Source of the DNA: Clostridiales bacterium
Lineage (GTDB): Bacteria > Bacillota > Clostridia > Oscillospirales > JAAYOS01
Assembly: GCA_012521525.1 (NCBI GenBank)
Contig: JAAYMG010000263.1
Coordinates: forward strand, 1-10,863
Length of the DNA: 10,863 nucleotides
Direction of reading: 5' to 3'
Positions 1-7,077 of the stretch are shown one piece after another. Under the pieces are notes generated by a model. That model made no database searches and was not told the DNA's origin. It saw only the letters and a list, made by a program, of their open reading frames with translations. Every line of letters starts with the position of its first letter. Position 1 is the stretch's first letter. Position numbers and translations under genes: made by a program.

Positions 1-450
1 GAGCTCGGAGGCTACGATGTATGAAAGCCGTTCCCTCAAGGCCGGATCCGGTTCTGCAGGAATGTAGAATATGATCCGTACAGGGTAAGGGTATCCGTCC
101 TCACGAGTCCGTGTTATGACCTCCGCATCGCATTCAACTCCCAAATCATCTGCCTTTTGCAATATATATGTCCGCAATTTGTCCTCTATGATTGTTTTGA
201 TCATTGAAGAGTTCCTGGTAATAAGTTTCTCTTCATATTTCTCATAATCGGCACGGTACTGCATATTGTAAAAAGCTATGTCTCCGGCATCCAGTTCCTT
301 CAGCGGACGGATCAGGATTATGAACAATATCAGGCCGCCAATAAGCCTTACAGTCTTTTTGACAGAACCGCTCGGAGTTATGGCAAGCGCAGCCGACACT
401 ACGATCGAAACTGCTGTAAGTCCTATGATCCATTCTCTTATCACGTTCAT
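1..450 (-). CDS. spoIIIAF: Stage III sporulation protein AF, 3' end beyond the window
   Basis: Translating the minus strand from the ATG at 450 gives 150 codons with no stop up to the left edge, so the gene is cut; the B. subtilis protein is about 206 residues. The start MNVIREWIIGL is preceded by an AAGGTGG ribosome site. Two hydrophobic segments lie at about residues 8-25 and 35-50 with the motif VRLIGGLILFIILIRPL, followed by a charged helical stretch (about 51-105) and the beginning of a soluble domain. This is the SpoIIIAF layout: a double membrane anchor and a ring-building-motif domain facing the intermembrane space. In the family it is part of the mother-cell-to-forespore channel. It is the sixth gene of the spoIIIA operon, 80 bases after spoIIIAE, the widest gap in the operon. 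The call rests on order, topology and the N-terminal sequence. Confidence 0.93.
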   Translation of the reverse strand, partial: MNVIREWIIGLTAVSIVVSAALAITPSGSVKKTVRLIGGLILFIILIRPLKELDAGDIAFYNMQYRADYEKYEEKLITRNSSMIKTIIEDKLRTYILQKADDLGVECDAEVITRTREDGYPYPVRIIFYIPAEPDPALRERLSYIVASEL

Positions 451-491
451 GGTCCACCTTTTATGCATATCCTGCAGTTTTTAAGCCCTGA

Positions 492-511
492 TCGGGCCAT
501 TTGCTGCCCGA
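492..511 (-). other. Small inverted repeat between spoIIIAE and spoIIIAF
   Basis: A 6-base perfect stem (tcgggc at 492-497 against gcccga at 506-511) with an 8-base loop lies in the 80-base spacer after the spoIIIAE stop. No T run follows on the minus strand, so it does not look like an intrinsic terminator. It might be an mRNA processing or stability element, or chance. Confidence 0.25.
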
Positions 512-530
512 CACTTATACAACATGCCAT

Positions 531-1718
531 CTACCCGATCATGGAAATGACCGACACGATAGATATAATGATGATTATCACACATGATCCCAGCATACCG
601 AGGATGATCCCAAAAGCACTTGCAAGGGAATCTATCAGCGACGAAAGCCTTCCTTCGCTGAATACCGATGAGACCACCGCAACAAGCTTGAAAAGTATGT
701 ACTGGGCTGCCAATCTAAGAAACGGTGTCACGCAAATTGCCAAAACAGCTATCATTCCGAAAATACCGATGGAGTTTCGCAGGATCCTAGTACCCGCAAG
801 GACGGTTTCGGAAGCGTCGGACAGTATCTTTCCGACAACCGGGATCGCGTTTGACAATACCATTTTCGTTGCTTTCACCGCAACCGCATCTGTACTGCCG
901 GCTATGATGCCCGTTATAGAAAGATAGGCTGTAAAGGCAGTCAGGATCAACCCGAGAACGGTAACGCATACCCATTTCAAAAAGGATGCCAGTCTGCCCA
1001 GCATATCCTCCCCCAGGGCCGCATTGGCAGTAGAAGCTGCAATATATGCATAAAGGATGGGCAATATCACCCGGTTTATCGAAGTAATGAGGACATCCAT
1101 GAAAAGTACGGTCGCCATGTACTTTGCCGCCGTTGATGCCGGCTGCCCCAGAACCGACGACGCAGCGGCAAGGGTCCCCAACAGGGCCTTCGAAAAAGTA
1201 TCAAGGCTGTCAAGAAGGTTTTTGCCCAATCCGATCAGGTTATTGAGGTCTGCCGCGACTGATACGGATAGTGCCAGCGCGCCCACCATCGCAACATAGT
1301 TCGGGACGACCGACGAGCCTGCTTCAAAAAGGGATTTGACTATTCCGCAGCACAGGACGATCAGCAATAGAGTTACCGCTGAACGTACACCGCTCCGTAT
1401 TATGCTTCCTGCCCGGCGGCTGCCGCTTTCCAATATCGCTTTCAGCCCGCTTTCAAATGAAGTGTCCCGGTTGATGGAATACTCTTTCAGGATGTCCCTG
1501 GCATCGTCGGGCAGCGCACGGTTAAGTGAATCTGTTCCCAGTGCATCAGCCTGTTCCTCGATGATCCTGTCAGTTTGAGTATCGTAAATGTTCTTTGCTT
1601 TACAGGGCTCTGATGATATTGCCGCAGACATCACCAGCAAAAAAGCAAATATGATTTTACATAGCATCTTCATATCTGTTATCTTTTTTATTTTGCTTTT
1701 CACTTTGCTTGTCCCCAT
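531..1718 (-). CDS. spoIIIAE: Stage III sporulation protein AE, polytopic membrane protein
   Basis: A 395-residue protein; the B. subtilis homologue is about 399. It opens with a basic N-terminus and a hydrophobic signal-like segment (about 17-36), then a hydrophilic stretch, then many membrane segments (roughly 108-127, 141-157, 202-230, 246-272, 316-336, 340-352 and 365-392). The glycine, alanine and serine-rich hydrophobic body is typical of SpoIIIAE. It is thought to be a core membrane component of the SpoIIIA channel in the mother-cell membrane surrounding the forespore. The ATG at 1718 has only a weak GGAAG site six bases upstream. A second in-frame ATG at residue 16 (MKMLCKIIFAF) would leave a more classical signal peptide but has no better ribosome site. 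It starts 18 bases after spoIIIAD. Confidence 0.95.
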   Translation of the reverse strand: MGTSKVKSKIKKITDMKMLCKIIFAFLLVMSAAISSEPCKAKNIYDTQTDRIIEEQADALGTDSLNRALPDDARDILKEYSINRDTSFESGLKAILESGSRRAGSIIRSGVRSAVTLLLIVLCCGIVKSLFEAGSSVVPNYVAMVGALALSVSVAADLNNLIGLGKNLLDSLDTFSKALLGTLAAASSVLGQPASTAAKYMATVLFMDVLITSINRVILPILYAYIAASTANAALGEDMLGRLASFLKWVCVTVLGLILTAFTAYLSITGIIAGSTDAVAVKATKMVLSNAIPVVGKILSDASETVLAGTRILRNSIGIFGMIAVLAICVTPFLRLAAQYILFKLVAVVSSVFSEGRLSSLIDSLASAFGIILGMLGSCVIIIIISIVSVISMIG

Positions 1719-1736
1719 GTCATACTTCCATTTATT

Positions 1737-2129
1737 TCAAGACTGCAGATATGAGCTTACCAGTTTGAATACTGCCGACAGCAGGGGCAGAGAAACATAC
1801 AGCGCTGCTACAGCGCCTGCTATTTCTATGTAAACTCCGAAAGCTTTTTCCTTTGCGTCTTCGCATGCCTCTGACGCTACTCTCGTAACGATCGCTATCC
1901 CCAGAGACTTATAAAGTGGTGCCAGTACCGACGGAGATAACTCGGCTGTCCTTGCCAGCTCGTCAATAAACTCCTTTACCGGCCGCAATAGTGATATCGT
2001 AAATATGAGGATCACGACTGCCGCGGCAAGCGAAACCAGAAGCGTTCCTACCGGATATTCCTTTTTGACCGTCACGCCCAGTATGCATGCCAGAATTCCT
2101 ATTGCCACTATTTTCAACACCTGGTCCAT
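1737..2129 (-). CDS. spoIIIAD: Stage III sporulation protein AD
   Basis: A 130-residue membrane protein (B. subtilis about 133) beginning MDQVLKIVAIGILACIL. Hydrophobic segments lie at about 5-20, 28-48 and 100-120, with a helical hydrophilic stretch around 50-95. The N-terminal segment resembles that of SpoIIIAC (shared K-I-x-A-I-G-I-L pattern), as expected because the two belong to one family. It is a membrane subunit of the SpoIIIA channel complex. The AGGA ribosome site lies six bases before the ATG. It sits between spoIIIAC (29-base gap) and spoIIIAE (18-base gap), consistent with one transcript. Confidence 0.95.
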   Translation of the reverse strand: MDQVLKIVAIGILACILGVTVKKEYPVGTLLVSLAAAVVILIFTISLLRPVKEFIDELARTAELSPSVLAPLYKSLGIAIVTRVASEACEDAKEKAFGVYIEIAGAVAALYVSLPLLSAVFKLVSSYLQS

Positions 2130-2158
2130 AGCTTTTCCTTTTTTCGTTCAGTCCTGCG

Positions 2159-2353
2159 TCAGAAGCCGAACAGGGACTTGACCGTGTCAAACAGTCTGCT
2201 TATCTCCTGCAGCAGGATCATAAGCACCACTATCAGTCCGGCCAGGTTCGTCATCATTGCCTGTTCATCCCTGCCCGTACGGGTCAGGAGTTGATTCAGA
2301 ACGGCTACCAGTATTCCGATCGCAGCGATTTTAAATATTAAGTCAACCTGCAT
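2159..2353 (-). CDS. spoIIIAC: Stage III sporulation protein AC
   Basis: A 64-residue, almost wholly hydrophobic protein (B. subtilis about 68) starting MQVDLIFKIAAIGILVAVLN. Two membrane segments lie at about 5-22 and 34-50, linked by a short polar loop containing RTGRDEQ. Size, loop and position between spoIIIAB and spoIIIAD identify it. It is a small membrane subunit of the SpoIIIA complex; the number of copies cannot be told from sequence. A GAGG ribosome site lies nine bases before the ATG. The gap to the spoIIIAB stop is 33 bases. Confidence 0.95.
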   Translation of the reverse strand: MQVDLIFKIAAIGILVAVLNQLLTRTGRDEQAMMTNLAGLIVVLMILLQEISRLFDTVKSLFGF

Positions 2354-2386
2354 TTTCGATACCCTCGCTCTTCTGGCGTATTTCGA

Positions 2387-2908
2387 CTATACAAGAATGA
2401 TTGCGAGTGCAAGTCCGAGTGCTGTTCCGAGTGTCAGATACACTTTGCCGGATCTGGATCTTTCCTCTTCAGCCGTGCGCAAGAAGTGTTCAAGTCCGGA
2501 CCTTACCATCCTCAGTGCCGACAACTGCTCCTCCGCTCCGTATCTGCCCAACTTGTCTGCAAGCTCATTGAGCATGTTCCTTTCCCTGTCGCTTAGTATC
2601 TCAAGAGTTTCCTCCGCAGCGCTTCTCCAAATCTCCGGAAACACATGCGGCCCCCTCATCTCCAAGCCTATGAGGATACTTCTGATAAAAGCGGTGCATG
2701 CCGAATTTTTGCTTCCCGAAGCGTTTAGTGCCATCTGCAGCGCAGTTGGAATTGAGGACAGCTGGCTGCTTATTTCAGATTCGATCGTCTGAATCACGGC
2801 TATCAAATCCTGCAAAACCAGGACATGTTCCCTCAAACGCCTATTGGCAATGATCCCTATCATTGAACAACCAACAACGATACATATCGAACCGATCGCT
2901 TTAACCAT
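2387..2908 (-). CDS. spoIIIAB: Stage III sporulation protein AB
   Basis: The protein has 173 residues from the ATG at 2908 (B. subtilis about 171). An upstream ATG at 2929 would add seven residues, but no ribosome site precedes it. The 2908 start has AAGGA ten bases upstream, aligns with the family N-terminus (MVKAIGSICIVVGCSMIGI), and overlaps the spoIIIAA stop by only eight bases. The protein has an N-terminal membrane helix (4-21), a mainly helical soluble region with the LGRYGAEEQL motif near 120-129, and a C-terminal membrane helix (155-173). The soluble part is described in the family as similar to type II secretion GspF-like proteins. SpoIIIAB probably works with the ATPase SpoIIIAA at the mother-cell membrane. 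The overlap with spoIIIAA suggests translational coupling. Confidence 0.95.
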   Translation of the reverse strand: MVKAIGSICIVVGCSMIGIIANRRLREHVLVLQDLIAVIQTIESEISSQLSSIPTALQMALNASGSKNSACTAFIRSILIGLEMRGPHVFPEIWRSAAEETLEILSDRERNMLNELADKLGRYGAEEQLSALRMVRSGLEHFLRTAEEERSRSGKVYLTLGTALGLALAIILV

Positions 2909-3842
2909 GGCCGCCAATTCCTTTTGCATACGAATCCGTAAATTTCAGCAACTCATAATTCCTCTTGCCGTTTGAAAAGGTGATGCTGACAAGGTGGTCG
3001 AACAACCTCGATACCGATCTGTAATACACTCTCCTGGCCAGGTCCTCCATGCCATAGGCATGTGCCGTAGCCAGCAGGGACACACCGCAGTTTGCGGCGC
3101 GCTCCATGGCATCGATATCTTCGGGAGACGTTATCTCATCCATGACAATGACCTGGGGCGTCATGGTCCTAAGGAGCATGAGCACCGCCTCGGACTTACT
3201 GCATCCTTCCAGTACGTCGGTGCGCTTACCAATGTCAAACCCCGGCACTCCCCCGACCATTGCGGAGAGCTCGTTTCTTTCGTCGGCTACCGCGACCCTC
3301 ATTCCTCCGTCCGAAATAAGCCTGATCAGGTCCCTCAGAAGAGTCGTTTTGCCTCCGCCTGGCGGGGAGACGATCAACAGGTTCGGGAATGTTTCTTTCG
3401 TTATGAGCATATCGTATATGTTCCTGCCTATGTCCCTTATTTCCCTTGCGATGCGCAGAGAGGCAGACGAGAAGTTTCTGATCGATACGACCTCCCCGCT
3501 TTTGATCACTGCACTGCCGCAAACACCTACTCTATGCCCGCCTTCGGCCGTTACGTATCCACGCTTCAGGCTTTCCGCTACCGTATGTACCGATCCGTTT
3601 GATACGATGCGCAGGAACTCCAATATGTCATTCGGAGATACCACTGCCGTCGGCGATGGCTCATACTCCCTGCCGGAGCAGCTGACGGCAAACGGTCTTC
3701 CGCTTCTAAAGCGGAACTCTTCTGCAGAACACTTCATCCAGACGTCGCAGCTATGGGCAAGCGACCGGAACCGTTCCGGCAACAGCCTTGCCGCACTTTC
3801 GAATCTTTCGATCTGCTTGATATCCACCAGCCTCATTGCCAC
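2901..3842 (-). CDS. spoIIIAA: Stage III sporulation protein AA, secretion-type ATPase
   Basis: A 313-residue ATPase (B. subtilis about 307), the energy-providing subunit of the SpoIIIA complex and related to type II/IV secretion ATPases. Visible motifs are the Walker A SPPGGGKTT at 159-167, the Walker B VIVMDE at 231-236, the DERNE segment at 187-191, and a LATAHA segment at 247-252. The family signature GYVTAEGGHRVGVCG lies at about 95-109. There is no membrane segment, so the protein is expected in the mother-cell cytosol at the membrane. The longest frame begins with GTG at 3842; an ATG two codons later (3836) is equally possible. The purine-rich leader (AAAGGAAAAGGAAG) can serve either. 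It is the first gene of the operon, following the terminator at 3982-4017. Confidence 0.97.
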   Translation of the reverse strand: MAMRLVDIKQIERFESAARLLPERFRSLAHSCDVWMKCSAEEFRFRSGRPFAVSCSGREYEPSPTAVVSPNDILEFLRIVSNGSVHTVAESLKRGYVTAEGGHRVGVCGSAVIKSGEVVSIRNFSSASLRIAREIRDIGRNIYDMLITKETFPNLLIVSPPGGGKTTLLRDLIRLISDGGMRVAVADERNELSAMVGGVPGFDIGKRTDVLEGCSKSEAVLMLLRTMTPQVIVMDEITSPEDIDAMERAANCGVSLLATAHAYGMEDLARRVYYRSVSRLFDHLVSITFSNGKRNYELLKFTDSYAKGIGGHG

Positions 3843-3952
3843 ATCTTCCTTTTCCTTTCATCGCCTTGTCATTATATTGGCAATCCTTATTGACCGCCGC
3901 TTATCTTCTTCACCTTCCAATTCCTCTACAATATCTTATTTTGGACATCCCC

Positions 3953-3981
3953 TGTTTATGACTTGGCATGATAAATGATGC
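3953..3981 (-). promoter_or_regulatory. Candidate SigE-type promoter of the spoIIIA operon
   Basis: On the minus strand GCATCAT (3981-3975) is followed after 14 bases by CATAAACA (3960-3953). These fit the mother-cell SigE consensus (roughly KMATATT, 13-15 bases, CATACANT) at 5 of 7 and about 5 of 7 informative positions. It lies about 110 bases before the spoIIIAA start and directly after the terminator T run. spoIIIA is SigE-dependent in B. subtilis, which is why this class was sought. The match is imperfect. Confidence 0.35.
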
Positions 3982-4017
3982 AAAAATAATGCCGCGCCCA
4001 TTTAATGGTACGCGGCA
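3982..4017 (-). terminator. Intrinsic terminator downstream of ligA
   Basis: On the minus strand a seven-pair, GC-rich stem (TGCCGCG against CGCGGCA, arms 4017-4011 and 3996-3990) encloses a second stem CCAT/ATGG (4008-4005 and 4001-3998). It is followed by ATTATTTTT. This is a convincing rho-independent terminator. It lies 74 bases after the ligA stop and separates ligA transcription from the spoIIIA operon. Confidence 0.88.
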
Positions 4018-4065
4018 GCGATATCATATATTATAGAAATCCATGATCAAAAAAGTTTGCTGCAG

Positions 4066-4099
4066 TAAAAGCTTTACTCCTGTATAAGTTTTACTCCTG
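4066..4099. repeat. 17-base tandem duplication across the ligA stop codon
   Basis: Two directly adjacent copies, 4083-4099 and 4066-4082, match at 15 of 17 bases; on the minus strand both begin CAGGAGTAAA. The first copy contains the last two ligA codons and the TAA stop. The second copy with the bases just beyond it forms a small 6-pair hairpin (4064-4069 with 4073-4078). A T6 run lies nine bases further on (4054-4049), too far for a good terminator on its own. Confidence 0.75.
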
Positions 4100-6076
4100 A
4101 AGCAGCTTTTCGAATTCGGCTTCAGTAGGCACGGGTATCCCCAGCGTATTTGCCTTGTCAAGCTTTGATCCGGCTTCCTCCCCGGCTACGACATATGTCG
4201 TCTTCTTGGAAACCGATGAGCTGACCTTACCTCCGTTTGCCTCAATTATCGCTGTGGCTTCATTCCTGGTATAGCGGCTCAAAGTGCCCGTGAGGACGAA
4301 TGTCATGCCCTCAAATCTGTTGCTTTCCGTCTCCTGCTGATATGACATGTTTACGCCGGCATCCTTGAGCCGGGATATCAGGTGGAGCGACTGACTGTTC
4401 GAAAACCAGTTTTTCAGGCTTTCGGCCATTATGATGCCTATGTCCGGAACCCGCAAAATATCCGAAATGTCTGCCTGCTGGAGTGCTGAAAGTGTCCTGA
4501 ACTCCTTGGCAAGGGACTTTGCGGCCTTTTGTCCTATATGCCTTATGCCGAATGCATACAGCAACCTTGACAGGTCATTGGATTTGGAACGCTCGATCTG
4601 CTGCAGGAGATTGTCAGCCGACTTTTGGCCAAAGCGAGGAAGATTCATCAGCGACTCCCTGTCAAGATAATAAAGATCCGCCGCGGAACCCAGAAGGCCT
4701 TCCTGCACCAGCTGCTCGACGACCTTTGTGCCCAGGCCTTCGATGTTCATGGCGTCGCGCGAGACAAAGTGGATGATATTTCGTATAAGCTGTGCAGGAC
4801 ACTCCGCGCCCGTACACCGATAGGCAACTTCACCTTCCTCACGGACTACGTCGGATCCGCAGGCCGGGCATGTCAACGGGAACTCAAAAGGCCTTGCCCA
4901 CTCCGGCCGCTTAGACTTATCAACTTCAACCACCTCGGGGATTATATCTCCTGCCTTCTGCACGATGACCGTATCGCCGATGCGGATGTCCTTTTGCGCA
5001 ATATAATCACTATTATGAAGTGTTACATATGTTACCGTAGAACCGCCAATGTATACAGGCTCTATTTCTGCCTTTGGAGTCAGGACCCCCGTCCTGCCGA
5101 CCTGGACCGTTATATTTTTTATGACGGACGGCTTTTTCTCGGGCGGGTATTTGAATGCTACCGCCCATCGCGGTGCTTTTGCGGTACTGCCTATGAGTTC
5201 CCTGTCCGCAAGGGAGTTCAGCTTTACGACCGCGCCGTCGATTTCAAAGGGGAATTGCCCTCTTTTCCGTCCGATGCTTTCGATTTCCGCTATCACCTCA
5301 TCGGCAGACCTGCACACCTTGTATGAGTTGCTTCTAAACCGCAGTGTCCTCAGGTACTCAAGCGCTTCCGAATGGTTCTCGAAATCCGCACCTTCCGCAA
5401 GCTGTATGTTGAAGACCACAAGGTCGAGTTTCCTTTCGGCAGTTATCCTCGAGTCCAGCTGACGAAGGGACCCTGCGGCCGCATTCCGGGGATTTGCGAA
5501 CAAAGGCAGCCCTTTCAGCTCTCGCTCGGCATTCAACTCCTCAAAGACCTTCTTGGACATATAGACCTCACCGCGAACTATGATCCTGGGATATTCGCAG
5601 TCGATCCTGAGAGGCAGTGATCTTACGGTCCTAAGGTTTTGGGTCACATTCTCCCCGACTTCGCCGTCCCCCCTTGTTGCTCCGCGGACAAAAACACCGT
5701 TCTCGTACTCCAGCGAGACGGAAAGGCCGTCCACTTTCGGCTCGACGACATACTCCGCCCTGTCACCTAAAACTGCGCGTATCCGCCTGTCGAACGCATA
5801 TATTTCTTCATAGTCAAATGCGTCATTGAGGCTTTGCATAGCCACAGCATGCGTGACCTTTTCAAACATGTCCAGCGGGCGGCCGCCGACGCGATGCGAA
5901 GGAGAATCCCCGGAGTCCAGCTCCGGATATGCCTTCTCGAGCTCAATGAGCCTTCTCATCAGCTTGTCGTATTCATAATCGGATATTACCGGATCATCCA
6001 GTACATAATAGCGGTAATTATGTTCTTCGATCTCTTTTCTTAAAGCTGCTACTTCTGCGGCTATGGCATCCATCAT
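4091..6076 (-). CDS. ligA: NAD-dependent DNA ligase LigA
   Basis: Seals nicks in duplex DNA using NAD+, mainly joining Okazaki fragments and completing repair. The open frame extends to 6175, but the ATG at 6076 (MMDAIAAEVAALRKEI) has AAGGA nine bases upstream and gives 661 residues, the usual family length. Domains in order: Ia with the YRYYVLDDP motif (21-29), the adenylation domain with active-site lysine K114 in EPKVDG, RGDGEVGENVT at 136-145, then the OB fold. A four-cysteine zinc site follows (C403, C406, C421, C426). Helix-hairpin-helix repeats lie at about 440-580 and a BRCT domain at about 587-661. All catalytic landmarks are intact. It is probably transcribed alone, from the promoter in the 6199-6227 block to the terminator at 3982-4017. 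Confidence 0.98.
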   Translation of the reverse strand: MMDAIAAEVAALRKEIEEHNYRYYVLDDPVISDYEYDKLMRRLIELEKAYPELDSGDSPSHRVGGRPLDMFEKVTHAVAMQSLNDAFDYEEIYAFDRRIRAVLGDRAEYVVEPKVDGLSVSLEYENGVFVRGATRGDGEVGENVTQNLRTVRSLPLRIDCEYPRIIVRGEVYMSKKVFEELNAERELKGLPLFANPRNAAAGSLRQLDSRITAERKLDLVVFNIQLAEGADFENHSEALEYLRTLRFRSNSYKVCRSADEVIAEIESIGRKRGQFPFEIDGAVVKLNSLADRELIGSTAKAPRWAVAFKYPPEKKPSVIKNITVQVGRTGVLTPKAEIEPVYIGGSTVTYVTLHNSDYIAQKDIRIGDTVIVQKAGDIIPEVVEVDKSKRPEWARPFEFPLTCPACGSDVVREEGEVAYRCTGAECPAQLIRNIIHFVSRDAMNIEGLGTKVVEQLVQEGLLGSAADLYYLDRESLMNLPRFGQKSADNLLQQIERSKSNDLSRLLYAFGIRHIGQKAAKSLAKEFRTLSALQQADISDILRVPDIGIIMAESLKNWFSNSQSLHLISRLKDAGVNMSYQQETESNRFEGMTFVLTGTLSRYTRNEATAIIEANGGKVSSSVSKKTTYVVAGEEAGSKLDKANTLGIPVPTEAEFEKLLQE

Positions 6077-6198
6077 TATCACCGTTCCTTGTGCTCTTCG
6101 ATTGGACAGTAACTTTCCGCTGCTTTGATTATCGACATTGTTAAAATTCCTTTGCGATCGAATTTTCCCATGCATGCTGATAAAATCAATTTCAATTT

Positions 6199-6227
6199 AT
6201 TTTACATTAGTATTCCATAATTGTCCA
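6199..6227 (-). promoter_or_regulatory. Housekeeping (SigA-type) promoter candidate for ligA
   Basis: On the minus strand TGGACA (6227-6222) and TAAAAT (6204-6199) are exactly 17 bases apart, each 5 of 6 to TTGACA and TATAAT. The start point would be near 6192, giving a leader of about 115 bases before the ligA ATG. The -35 box lies inside the right-hand-most-used unit of the tandem repeat at 6216-6263. Confidence 0.6.
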
Positions 6228-6263
6228 TTGTCTATTGCCCATAATTGTCCATTGACTATTGCC
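6216..6263. repeat. Two 24-base tandem repeat units upstream of ligA
   Basis: Units 6216-6239 and 6240-6263 abut and differ at a single base (T against A at the sixteenth position). Each contains CATAATTGTCCATTG and ends CTATTGCC. Read on the minus strand they spell CAATGGACAATTATGG, a low-complexity word family. They lie in the non-coding spacer between yunB and ligA and do not reach a coding region. Confidence 0.9.
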
Positions 6264-6317
6264 AGTTCTAGATAACAATTGATTGTCTATAGCAAGTTTC
6301 AGATAGCAATTAATCGT
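6264..6317. repeat. Looser repeat pair and imperfect palindrome at the yunB 3' end
   Basis: AGTT..AGATA.CAATT.AT segments at 6264-6286 and 6295-6317 agree at about 18 of 23 bases with a 31-base period. The second copy covers the yunB stop codon (6312-6310) and its last codons. Between them, 6268-6292 is an imperfect palindrome (CTAGATAACAATT and its near complement). No T run follows on the minus strand, so a terminator role for yunB is not supported. Confidence 0.5.
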
Positions 6318-7077
6318 TTTCCCTATACAGGTCGAAATCGCCATAGATCTCCATCGGAGTCCTTCCGGTATCTTCCAGATATGTGTATGTATTCGGGACA
6401 TTCCCGACAATGACCGTCTCCGCGATATTTACCTGTGATTTGACTTCCGTACCCGTTCTCATCCCGGGAAGTACGACGCCGATGTCTACCGCAACTTCAA
6501 CTATGATCTGATGTCTCGTCTGATTTATACCCGCCGATGTAAAGGCGGTCGCGAATTTAGCATCCGCCGATGCGACAGGAAGGATCCTGATTGGGATGCG
6601 CGGGCCTACTCCCGACAGCAACTCACCGTTAATTATGTTGCCCAATGGGATGTTGAGCTGGGTGGTATCCATGTTGTTGATCCTTTCCAGGACGCTTTCG
6701 ATGATCTTGACTTTAAGCAGGTTGATCCTGCCGTAATTGGGAGTATAGGCCGTTATCAGACCGTCAGTCGTCTTGTGGAAGGTTATAAGGTCCTCAAACT
6801 GGGTGAAATCCTTCTCAATCTGTTCGTTTATTGCATCATTTATCACTTTTCCGGCCAAATATGTGACCCTCGCAAGGGCCATTTGCTTTACTATGGGACT
6901 GATTCTCATCTCGACCAGCAATAAGATGCCGATGAGAAGAGCTACAATGAAAAACAGGATCAGAGGGAATCTCCGGCCCTTTCCCGCAGGCCTGCCCGGG
7001 CGCCTGCCGGAAAACATGATGCGGCGGGGGCGCCTTGACGGCAACCTTTTCGGAGGATATAGCAGCCTTCTTCGCAC
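6310..7077 (-). CDS. yunB: Sporulation protein YunB
   Basis: The protein has 255 residues from the GTG at 7077, matching the about 254 of B. subtilis YunB. The longest frame starts with TTG at 7095, but a strong GGAGGGG site lies inside that extension, five bases before the GTG, which fixes the start. A very basic N-terminus (many R and K, about 1-36) is followed by one membrane helix (about 37-57, LILFFIVALLIGILLLV) and a long extracytoplasmic domain. That domain contains YGRINLLKVKIIESVLERI and the LPVASADAKF, GINQTRHQI and NVPNTYTYLE segments that I recognise as YunB-like. YunB is needed for normal spore formation in B. subtilis and is expressed in the mother cell; its biochemical role is unknown. 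The topology suggests it acts at the mother-cell or outer forespore membrane. It lies divergent to the DUF421 gene. Confidence 0.92.
   Translation of the reverse strand: MRRRLLYPPKRLPSRRPRRIMFSGRRPGRPAGKGRRFPLILFFIVALLIGILLLVEMRISPIVKQMALARVTYLAGKVINDAINEQIEKDFTQFEDLITFHKTTDGLITAYTPNYGRINLLKVKIIESVLERINNMDTTQLNIPLGNIINGELLSGVGPRIPIRILPVASADAKFATAFTSAGINQTRHQIIVEVAVDIGVVLPGMRTGTEVKSQVNIAETVIVGNVPNTYTYLEDTGRTPMEIYGDFDLYREND

Noticed and set aside
2994..3602. Second plus-strand open frame (202 codons) antisense to spoIIIAA
   Set aside because: It is in a different frame over the same ATPase gene, rich in H, R and C, with no recognisable motif or ribosome site.
3858..3948. Possible short leader peptide between the ligA terminator and spoIIIAA
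   Set aside because: A 25-codon open stretch on the minus strand (reads DIVEELEGEEDKRR at its start) ends at 3858 but has no start codon with a ribosome site. Joining it to the ATG at 3948 would need a frameshift. Chance is the simpler reading.
3106..3978. Long plus-strand open frame (290 codons) antisense to spoIIIAA
   Set aside because: It lies opposite an intact ATPase gene with full motifs, its translation is serine-rich and shows no domain, and it lacks a supported start site. It is a shadow of the real codon pattern.
4049..4078. Second terminator right after ligA
   Set aside because: The stem is six AT-rich pairs and the T6 run starts nine bases after it; the structure at 3982-4017 is far better.
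4625..5326. Plus-strand open frame (233 codons) opposite ligA
   Set aside because: It lies within the ligase coding region, whose catalytic motifs are all intact; the translation looks like low-quality antisense.
6077..6175. 33-residue N-terminal extension of LigA
   Set aside because: It is open in frame but falls in the spacer, has no ribosome site at its start, and is absent from the ligase family; the AAGGA-preceded ATG at 6076 gives the normal length.
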